From Cyclaneusma minus (taxonomy: Eukaryota > Ascomycota > Leotiomycetes > Marthamycetales > Marthamycetaceae), in NCBI GenBank assembly GCA_037179335.1, contig JAKZHN010000005.1:1612001-1676000 (forward strand): a DNA stretch of 64,000 nucleotides, given 5' to 3'. Shown here one piece after another: positions 47,465-59,564 of the stretch. The notes under the pieces were generated by a model. That model ran no database searches. It had not been told where the DNA came from and saw only the letters and a program-made list of their open reading frames with translations. The stretch's first letter is position 1. Every line of letters starts with the position of its first letter. The position numbers and the translations under genes are program-made.

Positions 47465-49650
47465 TGTGAGCGGTTATGATGTGGTGGGCTTTCGAAAATT
47501 TGGCAGTTGGTTTGCGAGTAGGTTTTGAAATCGAGACCAAAAGGACAAAATTGGGCACTGGAAGATTGGGACAAGTGGCAGAGTCAAGACATATATGTGT
47601 TCCCAATTGGACATGGACATCAGATCCGAGACGACGGGTCTTGTACTAGGTTAAGGTTGGTGACAAACGGACGGAGGCGGCGCTAAACACTAGGGAAGTT
47701 CGAGTACACAAATACTCGGATAGTTGGCATTGATTGGGCAAGAGCTGCTCCAATGCTCCTTCAACTCGGGAAAAAAGGGATGGGAGCGGGGAGGTGGGGT
47801 TCGAGGTTCAGCGGGACTTATCGTCAATCGTCATCGCTGCTTCGACGTCACTTCTTCCACGCCTTTTGTCAATATACACCAGCAACGACATTGCTCTGTT
47901 GACTTTTCGGCAACAATAGCCCGCGACTTGACAGACCGACCGGCGCTTGGAGAAGCACGCATCGTTGATTTGGAATTGCCCTGCATCGGCCCCGCGGCCG
48001 AACCCGCATCGCCAGCTCAGATTCTGCACCGCAAGACCTCGCACCACCAATCGCTGTGCTTGTCCGAGACTGGCGCTCCCTCTTCGACTCCCGAGGGGGA
48101 GGATCGCTTCTGCATGTGTGGTCCACCGCCAGGCGCACAGCTGCGGGATGACTGAAAGTCGAAGACCAGCCAACACAAATACAAATACAAGCCGGGACAA
48201 CTCACCCCACCATACTCTATGACGAACCCGTCCCTCCGCGGGGTTGTGTGAGACAACGGGTTGCAGATTCGTGTAACGCCGATCTGACAGCTGGTCCCGT
48301 AACCGGGGAGCGGGACTCGAGCATACATGTATTTTCGCCATTCAAGCTTGTTCACGTCGCATATCATATATGCCAGCCTGCTCTTACGCCTGCTCTTACG
48401 GGGCCGCGAGCTTTCGTGGCAGCTGATTCTGCACGTTACGATGGACCAGATGTGGCATCTCCGACCATTATCACGTTCTGTCTTTTTATTGTTTCTCTCT
48501 CAACTTTATTTTCAGATGTTCTTGATTCCTTTCTTACTTACCTACCTACTTTCTTATACTCGAAATAAAACAAAAAATCTTTCCCTCATCTGAATGGGTG
48601 GCAGTTAGTATTGTCTATGGTTGTGGACACCTCCAGGGTTTCACTAAGGAGCAACTCGAATATGATATATCTGCGTCTGCTTACCAATTTACTCTATCAC
48701 GATCACTCATCAGCTTCTTCAAGGAAGCACATTGGTGTGACCTGCAACAAGTTTCTCAAATCTTATCGAGCCTCAAGTTGTGCCACCACAGGCTGCCAGC
48801 GTCTGCCCTGCGAAGACGTTCAAGGTCAACTTGGTACGCACCTGTCTCGGGCGTCCTCTCGGCCTACCTGCTGCATTCCGGATCCTGCACTGAGGTTTGG
48901 ACCGACCGCTTCGCCTCAAACCTACGACTTTGCATGTACACGACAGCTCCTTGGTGCACGAGGCAGAGTACCATCGGCGATGTTCGAACCACAAAGTGCG
49001 AGATAGCCGGTCACCTTTGAAGAGGACGACAAGTCTTTGTGGAGACGAGACTCGAGGATCAAACGAGGCAATCGAGGTTTGTAAAATCTGGTTCAATGAT
49101 GTTTGGGTATTCTCTGAGTTATCTTTGGCTTGACTAAAAACATGGTAGGAAGTAACAGCCTCTCAGGAATGATGAACCTCTTTTCCTACAGCGCAGCACT
49201 TCAGACTTCTCATGATTTCAATCTCACCAGAGTGGCAGCACAACATATTTCCGGATAAGGCTTTCTAAGCAGTTCAAGGTTGTTGAAGTTTGAACTTCGC
49301 AAGAGCATCCGTTTAAGCCTTTAAGGCAGAGCAGGCTATGTTCCAAAAATATCCTGGTGGATTGTCCCTGGCCAGCTCCACCGCCCCCACATATCTCCAA
49401 CATATGCTGCCAGTAATTGTCCAATCGCGGGACCTCCGTCTACCAGGATTGCAGCACGTGCCACGCAATGCCAGGGTAGGTATTTACGCCACGCCGGGGA
49501 TCCTCTTAACCCACGGCCACGGAGTCAGACTGCAACGGAAAAACTACTCGGGGCTCAAACCTCAGCTCCAAACCCCAAATCTCCAATATCAGGGGGCGGC
49601 TCGTAAAACTTTATATGCTGCCAATGCCAGCGAACCTCTCTATTCGCCGA
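47465..49650. other. 2.2-kb region without a recognised gene
   Basis: It separates divergent genes (GFA protein and Zn2Cys6 regulator). Frames up to 177 codons exist (47808-48341 minus, 47724-48155 plus, 48598-49020 plus), but they overlap each other and show no domains. A direct repeat CTGCTCTTACGCCTGCTCTTACGG lies near 48,378-48,401. The segment 48,480-48,590 is T-rich and then A-rich. A non-coding transcript or an unrecognised spliced gene cannot be excluded. Confidence 0.4.
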
Positions 49651-51935
49651 ATGATGCAACTGCCCAACATGACCAGCTCAGAATCACCTGATCCGCCTTC
49701 AGCCCATCCGTAAGTCAGGGCGTCCCTTGCATGAGATGCTCCATCGCTAACAGACGCGCAAGTTGCATTGACTGCCAACGCCGCAAAGTGAAATGTGATC
49801 GCGCCTCGCCGTGCGGCAATTGTCTAAAGTACGGACGAGAATGCAAGCAGCCGGATGTCCACCGCGAGCCGCGCCGCCAGAGACGAGCCCGTGAGAACGC
49901 CACCATTGCCGACCTGCGTGAGCGGATACGCGTCTTCGAGAAGTCTTTGGCCGAGCTGAGACGCCACATTCCTGCCGGCGATATTCCTGACAATGTGAAG
50001 CTCCATTTCGATTCGGATCCCGGAACATCGGGCTCGGAGAATTCAGAGGTCGATTCCCAGCTGCGTGATTCCATGGGGAGGCTGTTCATGGGTGATGGGA
50101 AGAGTAGATACATCTCGGGCAGCTCTTGGGCTAACCTAGCCAACGACGTTTGTACATGTTTTTGTCGGAAGCGAAGAACAATGCTAATATCGGTCTTAGG
50201 TGGATGATATGCGCACTCTACTTGAAGACCATGTGGCACAAGAAGGCGTGATGGACCCTGAAACACCATATGCGGACATCGCCCCGACCTTCGTAGAGGA
50301 ACCTCCAGCGGGCGCGCCCGGCTTCCAGCCGAGTGTTGCAGAGTCCCAGAAGCTGTGGGCCATCTACGTTGCAAACATTAACCCCGTTTACAAAATAGTC
50401 CACGTACCGTCTATGCAAAAAGTGATGGAAACACTGTGGACTAGCCCAGAAAGGGTCTCAGGGGGCATGTACAGCTTAGTTTGTGCTCTTTACTTTGCTA
50501 CTATTTCTAGCTTGTCGGAAATCGAATGCCAGACATTCCTGGGATATAACAGAGACGTGGTTCTCTCCAGGTCGAGATATTCCGTCAAGGCGGCACTTAA
50601 GAGAGCCAAGTTCTTGACATCTCAAGTCAAATCTACTTTACAAGCACTTGTGGTGTTCCTAGTAAGCAGGCATAATATCCCATAAGCAGCAACTTCGATC
50701 TAACGACAGGATAGACATGTAACCGCCGGCACGAAGAGCCCAGAATATCTTGGCTCAACAGTGGCATTGCCCTTCGACTTGGACAAGCAATTGGTCTACA
50801 TCGAGATGGCACGGTCTTGAAACTCGCACCATTCGAAATTCAGGAGAGACGTCGCCTATGGTGGCTGATCCGCATGCTCGATGCAGCATGTGCTGAAGAC
50901 TGTGGTTTTATGCCCTCTGAAGTTTTTGGCGAAGACACCAAACTTCCATACAATGTCAATGACGCAGATGTCAGCCCAGGCGATTCGATTCTTCCATCAC
51001 CTAAACCAGGATTCACAGAAAACACTTTCTCCTTGATTAGGGTAAGTTAAGACCTGCGTATCGTATCTGCTGCTGTAACTAATCATGTATAGTTCACATT
51101 GTGCAGTCGAATGCCTGCCATTCATCACCTCCTCAACAAGAGTTCAGCCCATCTAACACAAGCAGCTAAACTACTCGACGACTGCCGAGCTCACATGGAA
51201 CGAGAATATCTCCGCTACTGCTCCTCCAACGTTCCCATCCAGCGCTTCTCCTTCGTCATCGCCAACCTAATCATGGAAAAGCTCTTCCTAGTAATCCACT
51301 ACCCCATCCTAAAAGAAAGCGAAAGCACCTCAGCTCAAGCCAAGCAGCTCCAAGACAAACTCTTCGACGGCAGTTGCAAAATCATCGAATGGGCCGAAGA
51401 GCTCCTCACAAACCTCGAGACGAGAAAATGGGGCTGGCTGATACAGACCTATATGGAATGGCACGCCGTCTCCTTCCTGCTCCGCACACTTACCAAGAAC
51501 CCAAACCACCCCGAACAAGAACGTGCTTGGACGGCTTGCAACACAGCCTTTACGCGTTCACACGGCGTCAATCCCAACAAACCGATCTGGCAGCCCGTCA
51601 GACTACAGTTGGAAAAAGCAAAACAGGCTGCTTTTAACGCCAATACGAGGAAAAACAACGCCTTTACCGATCTCAATCAACTGGTGACGGTGTGGAATAA
51701 CCAGCCTCAGCCTCAGCCACCGAATCCTTATCCCAGTCCTACCAACTATTTCGTGAATCCAAACCTACCGGTGAATCCGCATATTATGACGGGCTACGAA
51801 CCGGATCAGGGAAAGGATATGCAGGTTTTTATAGGGACTGCGCCGAATATTCCTCACGATGACCCGAGTTGGTGGCTGTCGGACTCGCCGCCGGCGCCAG
51901 ATGCTGCGACTTATGACTATGGCTTTATTTCGTGA
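49651..51935 (+). CDS. Zn2Cys6 fungal transcription factor
   Basis: Five exons (49651-49709, 49754-50147, 50200-50661, 50715-51041, 51093-51935) encode 694 residues; introns are 44-53 nt. The DNA-binding Zn2Cys6 cluster is at residues 24-50 with spacing CIDC-X6-C-X5-C-X2-C-X6-C, followed by a basic linker and a short coiled coil (about 70-95, ADLRERIRVFEKSLAELRRHI). The middle homology region (fungal_trans, PF04082) spans about 190-480 and shows AIGLHRDG and ERRRLWW, typical for the family. The C-terminus is Pro/Asn/Gln-rich and may activate transcription. Intron 3 needs the acceptor GGATAG (exon from 50715); using the nearer GACAG would hit a stop. The target genes are unknown; the flavoprotein, MFS and GFA genes upstream are possible but unproven targets. 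Confidence 0.9.
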
Positions 51936-53488
51936 TGGCGATATCGGTCGTCGAAACTCTGATATTATTACGAAAGAAAAAGACCCTGCCCTGACCAGCC
52001 GGTCCAGTCTCGGCCAGACGGTTACAATACCTCTCTCGACCTCGAGGGCAGTAGCACGTGAAGAGCGTTACGCCATTGGGCGTGAGGCTTGTCGAGGGCG
52101 AAGCGCAGGTCGTCGGCCGCGGTGGGGGTGTTGAGGAGTGACGGGATGGTTGCGAAAAAGCCGATGTGGTGCTGGCGTGGGGAAGGCCTTTTGGGGGGCT
52201 AGCTGGACCTGATCAGGGGAAGCAGTTTCAGGGAGGGTGACGCCGGGGGTTCGTGATGGAGAGGATTGCTGTATGAGCGTGGGAGGCAGTCATGAAGGCT
52301 TTAGTGCTGTCGATGGTTCATTATGGGATGATCCAGCCGGAAGATTCCCCGCTAGATTTTCGAATGTGATGTGCTTGAGGTTGTTAGGTTGGTGTGAAGT
52401 GTGTCTATAGGAAATTGGGGGTTGTGCATAGGACTGGGAAAGCATTAGTGAAATGCACCCTCGGCGAAGACAGCTGGGATGAGGTGGTGATGGACTTCGG
52501 TCATTTGGACTGCAATCTTGGTCCATGAGACTTGTAATGGTATCACCAGGACGTCCGGTGACTATGTCCCACGCTTTACCCTGCGTTCAATATCGCCATT
52601 AAGACCCAGCGCTTTCCCTTGTCCACGGTTGATGTATATATAAACTTTAGCTGTGTATAAGCTGGTCGCTCTAGTATATACAGAATCACGTCCACTACTT
52701 TCAAGGAGATTGGCTCTGCTTCTTAAGTGTTTCACCGAAGTGAGATGGGGGTGGTACCTTATATAGAAATTTACTAACGCCATAACGGGCTACAGGTAGC
52801 CGAGTCTGGCTGACGCTAGAAATTTCCCGGCCCCCGAGCGCCAAAATGCGACTTCGAGTGGAGTCCACAGGGAAATCAATAACAATTTCAAAGCATTGTA
52901 TACGACGGTTTTTCTTATATTTCCCTATTCACCACAGCTGTGGCAATATTTTGATGTAAAAATCATTATTGAATTTCAAATGACAGGACCAGGTTTGATA
53001 AGAGAACTAATCTATAATGGGTTTATATTAGTAAATCACATGGTTGTGGCGTGGGCGAGACGGAGAGCTCACGCAATGTCCAGCGGCGCGTTTTTATATC
53101 CTTTAAGGTATATCCGAATTGTGCCGTTATTACAACTCTTAACAAATACGAGGCTTTTTTGGAGAAGTTTTCGCCTGCCCTTTTCCCACAAAAATTTCAT
53201 CGATTCCGAAACTGTCCGAACTCCGAAGCGGGGAAGTTAGCCGCGTTGTGCCGCGCTATGAATTTTAAATCTTAAGCGATACAAGATCTGGGAATCCTAA
53301 GCCCCCCAACTCCATTCTTGACCTGCTTTGGAACGCCCTTTGCGCAGGCTTCAACTGGAAGCCGATATTCTGGGTCCATTCTTTCCAATACCAGGTGGGT
53401 CTATCTTCTTATGTCTTGTTTCCCGTTTATGAATTTGCACTTTGTTCTTAGACCGACCTCATATCGATCTAGTTGTACGGGGATTCCG
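51936..53488. other. Intergenic: transcription-factor 3' region to border gene
   Basis: About 1.55 kb. GC content falls from about 52,860 on, before the border gene starts. Short frames (52290-52526, 52562-52783, 52896-53240) have no family features. A good intron (53395-53451, GTGGGT...TTCTTAG) lies just upstream of the orphan gene's start and probably sits in its 5' UTR. Confidence 0.45.
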
Positions 53489-54325
53489 ATGGCTTCATCG
53501 GCATCAGCATCATCACATGATGCGCCATCAACATCAAAAGCAACATCAAAAGCCTTTCTCCCATCTTACAACTATCTTCTCTCACATTGTGAGCTGGTAG
53601 ACGCCCTGCGCAATGCCCGTCTTCGAGCACCAAGCACCGGATTTAAGGACCAGCTTATCGCTAGGCTCTTCCGCCATCAGCAGGGATTAACACCTGGGCG
53701 AGTTCCATTAACTTGCCAGTCGTACGCAAAGTACTACAAACGGCCCCTCATGCAGCTGAGACTCATCGCCGACGGGCGCCTTGAGCGTAGAGTCGATAAC
53801 ACCAATGAATTCGGTCCGGTCGTGCGAAGGCTTCAGCAGCTAGTACGAGCTGTAAATACCCCAAGTTTCGGAAAAGACTTCCCTATTGCACTCCTCACCG
53901 AGCTTGACTCCCCGGATTTGCCTTATACAGAGACGATTCGGCAATTTGATACTATCTACACACGGGCTCTAGATGCTTTGAAGAAATTTGAAACAAAAGA
54001 AGCTGCGGACGACTACAGTCACTTGGAAAGTTTGAACTCCTTAGAATTCGCAAGTGCTCGTGACGAGATAGCCAAGTTGCAGCGCGTTGTCAACTATATG
54101 GCATCGAAATTCCAGCCTACGGCCGCTTCCTCGCCTGACCTAGCAACAGAGACTCCTTCTATAGTCCGGCCTATAGCTGTTGTCTCTTCACCTGACCTAT
54201 CAGCCCCTGCTATCTCGACTTCACCAGGGTCCATTTGTCACGGTACAGTCTTGCGTCTTGCCTCAGGCACGCTCACGTGCATGGCACGTGCCACTAGCAC
54301 CGTCGCTAGCGCCGTAGACCTATAG
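53489..54325 (+). CDS. Orphan protein at the right heterochromatin border
   Basis: No family is recognised with confidence. From the ATG at 53489 the frame encodes 278 residues. The frame stays open upstream to about 53,318 but without an ATG at that end, and a probable 5' UTR intron (53395-53451) explains the open stretch. The N-terminus is Ser/Ala-rich. Residues about 28-58 (YNYLLSHCELVDALRNARLRAPSTGFKDQLIARLFRHQQ) resemble a SAP-type helix-extended-helix motif, which binds DNA or chromatin in other proteins. The middle is helical (e.g. ALDALKKFETKEAADDY) and the tail is Ser/Pro/Thr-rich. The AT-rich block begins about 30 nt after the stop. The gene shows no RIP-type stops, so it was spared or arrived late. 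Confidence 0.5.
   Translation: MASSASASSHDAPSTSKATSKAFLPSYNYLLSHCELVDALRNARLRAPSTGFKDQLIARLFRHQQGLTPGRVPLTCQSYAKYYKRPLMQLRLIADGRLERRVDNTNEFGPVVRRLQQLVRAVNTPSFGKDFPIALLTELDSPDLPYTETIRQFDTIYTRALDALKKFETKEAADDYSHLESLNSLEFASARDEIAKLQRVVNYMASKFQPTAASSPDLATETPSIVRPIAVVSSPDLSAPAISTSPGSICHGTVLRLASGTLTCMARATSTVASAVDL
54283..54292. repeat. Palindrome GGCACGTGCC, shared with the left-block island
   Basis: The same perfect 10-nt palindrome occurs at 13028-13037. Here it lies in the last codons of the orphan gene, 9 nt after another CACGTG (54274-54279). Confidence 0.6.
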
Positions 54326-55590
54326 GAAGCCTTTATGGCTCCGCCCTGGCTGAAAAGCTTCCCTTTCCAGCTTATAATATTATTTTATTTTAATCCCTAT
54401 TTTAATTCCTATTTTACGCTATAATAATTTATAAATTCTAGCCATTAATTAATTTGCAAAATCCCTAAATAATTTCAATTTTTATAAATACAGTTTTTTA
54501 TTTTATAAAAACGGCGTATAATGCAATTCCAATTCCAATTTTAAATTTTAGCAATTTTACCCGCTTGAATTTTACCAGTATAATTTGCGCAAATTTGCTT
54601 TTGCCAAATTTAGTCCTGCTTTTGCATTTAATTTTAAGCCTTAAAATTCTAATTATTATTAATATTATAAATACCATTGCAAATTATATAATAACTGCTA
54701 TTGCTATTTTATAAAAGAAAATTGCTTAAGCTATTAAGCGAATTAATAAAATAGCCTTGCTAATTATTAAATTAATTAATAAATTTGCTAAAAAGCATAT
54801 TATTATTTATATTGCAAATAAAATTGCGCAATTTTAATATATTTTTATTATGTTTAATAAATTTTTATAGTATACTAATAATAAAAATAAAAATAAAAAT
54901 ATTGAATTAATGCAATAAAATAACGCTATTATTTTTTTATTTTTTTATTAAATTGCAAATTAAAGAAAAAGCCAAGACCCAATATTATATATATTTATTC
55001 CTTTATTTTATATTTTTATTATAAAATTAAAAATTCCAAAAAGTTTTTTAAAAATAAAATCCAACCGCTTAAATATTAAAAATTATTTTTAAATTAGGTT
55101 TTTAAAATCCAATATATTATAGCTATTAATAAAAACATTTTAGCTTTAAATATATTGCCGGCCAATTTAAAAAACGCTGCAAAATTTAATATAAAATTCA
55201 ATTTAATTTAATTATTAATAATTTTATTAATAATGCAAAATAGCTTTAAAAACTTTAAATACGCTTTTTAATATTTTTAAAAAAAACTTAAAATAAAATT
55301 AAAAAAGCCTAGCAATATCTTTATATTTTAAAGCAAGGCAATATAATTTTTGCAGTTTTTTAATTCAATTATAATTATATAGCTAATTAAGCCTAGTTTA
55401 TTTTTAAATTAAAAATGGCTAAATTTCATATTTAAATTTTAAATATTTTGGCTAATAAAATTAAGCTTTTATATAAAATACCTAGCTTTATTATTTATAA
55501 TAAATAAATTAAATATTTTTAAAATATTAATTATTATAATAATCAAAAATAAATTAATAAATAAGGGTGCGTTATGTATATTGCTTAGCC

Positions 55591-56613
55591 ATAAAAAATA
55601 GCCGTTGCTTTTTTTAAATAAAAATAGCAGCGCCTAAATATTATATATTAAAAGCTTTGCTTAATTTTTTTAATAAGCAATGCTTATTTTTTATGCATTT
55701 TTAATATATATATTTTATAAAATGCCTATAAGGCGCTTTTTTTAGGCTTATATATATATATATTTAGGCCCTGGAATTTCCAAATGCGGATTTTTGCTTT
55801 TTGGTAATTTAATATTTGGTTTTAATTATTAATTTTGGTTTTTTATTTTAGCTGTATAAACTAATTAATTTTTATTAATTTATTATTATTATTATTATTT
55901 TAAAATTTATTATTATTTAATTTTTAAAATTTTAATTTTAATATATATCTCATATTATTTATTCTTAAATTAATTTTAAAGTTTTATTTAATTATTTTAA
56001 TTATTTTAATTTCTATTTTTTTATATTAAGGTTTATTGGAATTTTATTATTTTTATTAGCTTATATATATATGTTTTATTTTTGCGCGTATTCTTTTTAT
56101 AAATGCAAAAAACTTAATATAGCGGCGGCTTATTTTAAATAATTGATTTTAGGATTTTTTTAATTCTTTTTATGCGTATTATGCGTTTTTTATAATAATG
56201 GTATATTAATTTTTAATTGCGTTTTTTTTGGTAAATTTTAAAAAATATATAGCAATTATATTAGGCTTTATTAGGGTTTTATTTATATAAAGCAGGTTTT
56301 TTTATTTTTATTAGGCTTTTTATTATTATTGCTTTTATATAGGTTTTTTAATATACGCTTTTTTAGCGGAAATTAGGGTTCGTTTTTTAATATTATAGCT
56401 TTTAATATTTTTAATTATAAAATACAAAATTTTAGCGGCGGCTTATTTTATTATACGGAGCCGAGAAAAGCGCCTTGCGGGCATTTTATAAAATATATAC
56501 GCTAAAAATACGCAAAAGGTAAATATTGCTTATTAAAAAAGCTAACCAAAAATTTTAATATATAATATTTAGGCGCTGCTATTTTTATTCAAAAAACAAT
56601 AGCTATTTTTTAT
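55591..56613. mobile_element. ~1-kb element with ~150-nt terminal inverted repeats
   Basis: The left arm (55591-55745) reads ATAAAAAATAGC(C)GTTG..., then AAATAGCAGCGCCTAAATATTATATATTAAAA, AATAAGCAAT and TTTTATAAAATGCC..AAGGCGC. The right arm (56464-56613) carries the reverse complement of all these blocks in order, with scattered differences and small gaps. The roughly 720-nt interior has a direct repeat of GCGGCGGCTTATTTTA (near 56,121 and 56,436) and no open frame. Long inverted arms around a short non-coding core suggest a non-autonomous DNA transposon or MITE-like element. Target-site duplications are not clear because the flanks are almost pure AT. Confidence 0.65.
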
Positions 56614-59015
56614 AATTAAAAAATATATATAATATGTTTTTATTTATTAATTTGTTTTTAATTATTATAATAAAATAGCCGCTTTTATTTTAAAAAACAA
56701 TAATTTAGTAAAATAATAATTATTTAATTTGCCAGCTATAAATTCAGCAAAAGTTTTATTTGCAAAGTTTTTATTAAAAGCCTTAAAGATTAATTTTGCT
56801 TAATTTTAAAATAAAATAAAATTAATAGTAATACTGGCGAAATTTATATATTAAATTAAAAAATTATATTTAATAAAGGCAATAATCCATTTATTAATGG
56901 AATTAATAAAAATGCTATTAATTCCAATAATTAAAAATAGCCTAAAAGCTTTTTTGCTTTAAATTAAAAATTATCTAATAGCCTTTTCCAGCTAAATAGC
57001 CAATTTGGTAATATAAATTAATTTAGGCAAGCTTAAAATTAAGGCGTTTTAGCCGAAAATACAAATATATTATATAAGAATAAAATTAATTAAGCTTTTA
57101 TTCCCGTTTTTAATTTAATTTAAAATTAAGCAAATTTAAATTTTAACAATTTTATAGCTGTTTAATACATTATTTAAAAATTTAAAGCTAAAAAGAAATT
57201 GCGAAATTGCAAGCTAAAATTGTGATTTTTATTTGCAAATATAGCCTATTTGGCTTAAATTCTAATAATAAGCAATTAATTGCTAAAAAGTTTTATATGC
57301 TTAAGGATTTTTATATATTAAATATTAAATTATGCTATATATATAATATATATAAATATTATAAATAATTTAATTATTTATAAAATTATTTTAATATATA
57401 GCCTTAAATTCTTTTAAAAATAAATAAAATGATTTATATTTATTGCGCTTTAATTGTATTTAAAAGCTATATATATATTATATAACAATATTATTAAATA
57501 AATTATAAATTAAAAAAAATATATAAAAAGAATTATAAAATTCAATATTAAATATATTAAATACAAAGCAATAATATATATTATATATATTAAATTAATT
57601 TGCTAAAAAGGCTCAATTTTCTTTTTGCAAAATAAAAATTTTGCTTTTTTATATAGGAAATATTTTTTAGTTTTATTTTTTAATACCTAATTGTTTTTAA
57701 GCCTTATAGTAATATTAAATAGGATTTTATTGTTTCATAAAATAATTAATCATAAATTAATATATAATATATATTTAATGCAAATAATTAAAAAAAAACA
57801 TTATAATAATTATAATAAATTATAAAACTAATATAAAATTTTAAATAATAATATAGCAATTTAATATTAGCTTAATTGCAAAAATAAAACAAAATAGCTA
57901 TTATTAAAATAAAGGCCAATAATGCAGCTAAAATTAATGCCGGCTTTTTTTATATTTTAATTATAATTTTAATAATTATAGTTTATGTAATTGCATTTAT
58001 AAAAGAAAATATATTAAAATTATTAATGGCTTAAATATAAAGCCCGCAATTGCAAATAGCCTGGTAATAAAGCGTATATTTTAAATAATAATAGCTTTGG
58101 CGGCTATAAAGAAAACAACAGCCAATTATATAAAAATGCCTTTAATTATAGCTAAAATTATAATAATTATAATTAAAATAAATATAATTAAGATTTTTTT
58201 TATAAAAGCTGCAAATAAAATCTTTAATTTTATAAATTATAAATATAAATATAATAATTAAGAGAGAAAGAATTGCTAATAATTGCTTAATTGAATACTT
58301 TTTTTTATAAAATAAAAGCGTATAATAATTAATTGCTTAATTGCAATTAATATTTAAAATATAATTCCCGTTTTTACTTTTATTAATAATAAATTAAATA
58401 AAGTTTTTATATTATTAATATTTGCAAAAGAATAAAAATAAAATAATATATATACGCAATATTTATAAATTTGCTTTTTTAATAAAATTAAAATTAAAAT
58501 TAAATAGTATTATAAAAGTTTTATTAAAATCCCTAATAATAAAAATAATATAAAAAATTGAAGCATTAAAATATATAAAATATTTGCGTATTTATATAAT
58601 TTGCTTTTAAATATATTTTGGTTTAAATAAACAAGTAATAAATATTATAATTAGGCTAAAGCTAGCTTTATTTATAGACGCCAAATTAAATATAAAATTA
58701 TTATTTAAAATAAATTAAATAAATTAAAAAAGCTAGATATAATAATTTATACTTTAAATATAATAAATAGGAAATTATTATATATAAAATATTTTATGTA
58801 TAAAAGCTAGAAATGTAATATTAAATAATATTAAATAATATTTAGCAAAATAAATAAAAAGCTATTTTGTTTTATAAAAAGTGCCGCAAATTTAAATAAA
58901 AATCCTATTATATATATATTGGGCAAAATATTAAGGTTTTGGCAAAACAAAATTGGACTTTAATATATTTTTAAAGCCATAAATTATTAAGCATTAAAAA
59001 TATTTGCAAAAAAAT

Positions 59016-59111
59016 ATAGCAAAATTAATAGCAAAATTAATAGCAAAATTAAATAGAAAGTTAAATAGAAAGTTAAATAGAAAGTTAAATAGAAAGTTAA
59101 ATAGAAAGTTA
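59016..59111. repeat. 12-nt minisatellite (3 + 5 copies of two variants)
   Basis: Three perfect copies of ATAGCAAAATTA (59016-59051) pass directly into five perfect copies of AATAGAAAGTTA (59052-59111). The two units differ at only a few positions, so they are variants of one 12-nt repeat. A 12-nt unit would code for four residues. It lies a few hundred bases upstream of the gypsy reverse transcriptase relic. Confidence 0.9.
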
Positions 59112-59362
59112 AAAATTAAAATACAAAAAACTAAAAAAGTTAAGCTATTTTAATAATATTTTTAATACAATAAAAACTGGTATATTATTTGTATATTTTA
59201 ATTAGAATTATATTATAAAAATTAAGGCAAAATTATTTTATTAATTTATTTATAAAGTATTGAAAAAATAATTAATTATGCTAATTCTTTTAATAATATA
59301 TTAATAAAAGGCTGGATTTATAAATTAAAAAATCTAGCAAAAGCCTTTATATTATTTATATT

Positions 59363-59533
59363 TAAAATAAATAGCGTATATTTATATATTAATTATAGGA
59401 AATTAAATAATATAATTATTAAAAACTACTTCTTTCTTTTTAACTAATAAATTTCTAGCTAATTAAAAAAAAACCAAAACTTTTATTAAGCTGGATTTTA
59501 AAAATTTATATTATAAAATATATATATAAATAA

Positions 59534-59564
<31 letters not shown>

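Noticed and set aside
47808..48341. 177-codon minus-strand frame
   Set aside because: It overlaps 143- and 91-codon plus frames, has no recognisable domain and no plausible start context.
48598..49020. 140-codon plus-strand frame before the Zn2Cys6 gene
   Set aside because: A second frame (48611-49006) covers the same DNA, neither resembles a protein family, and a transcription-factor exon upstream of the zinc cluster is not supported.
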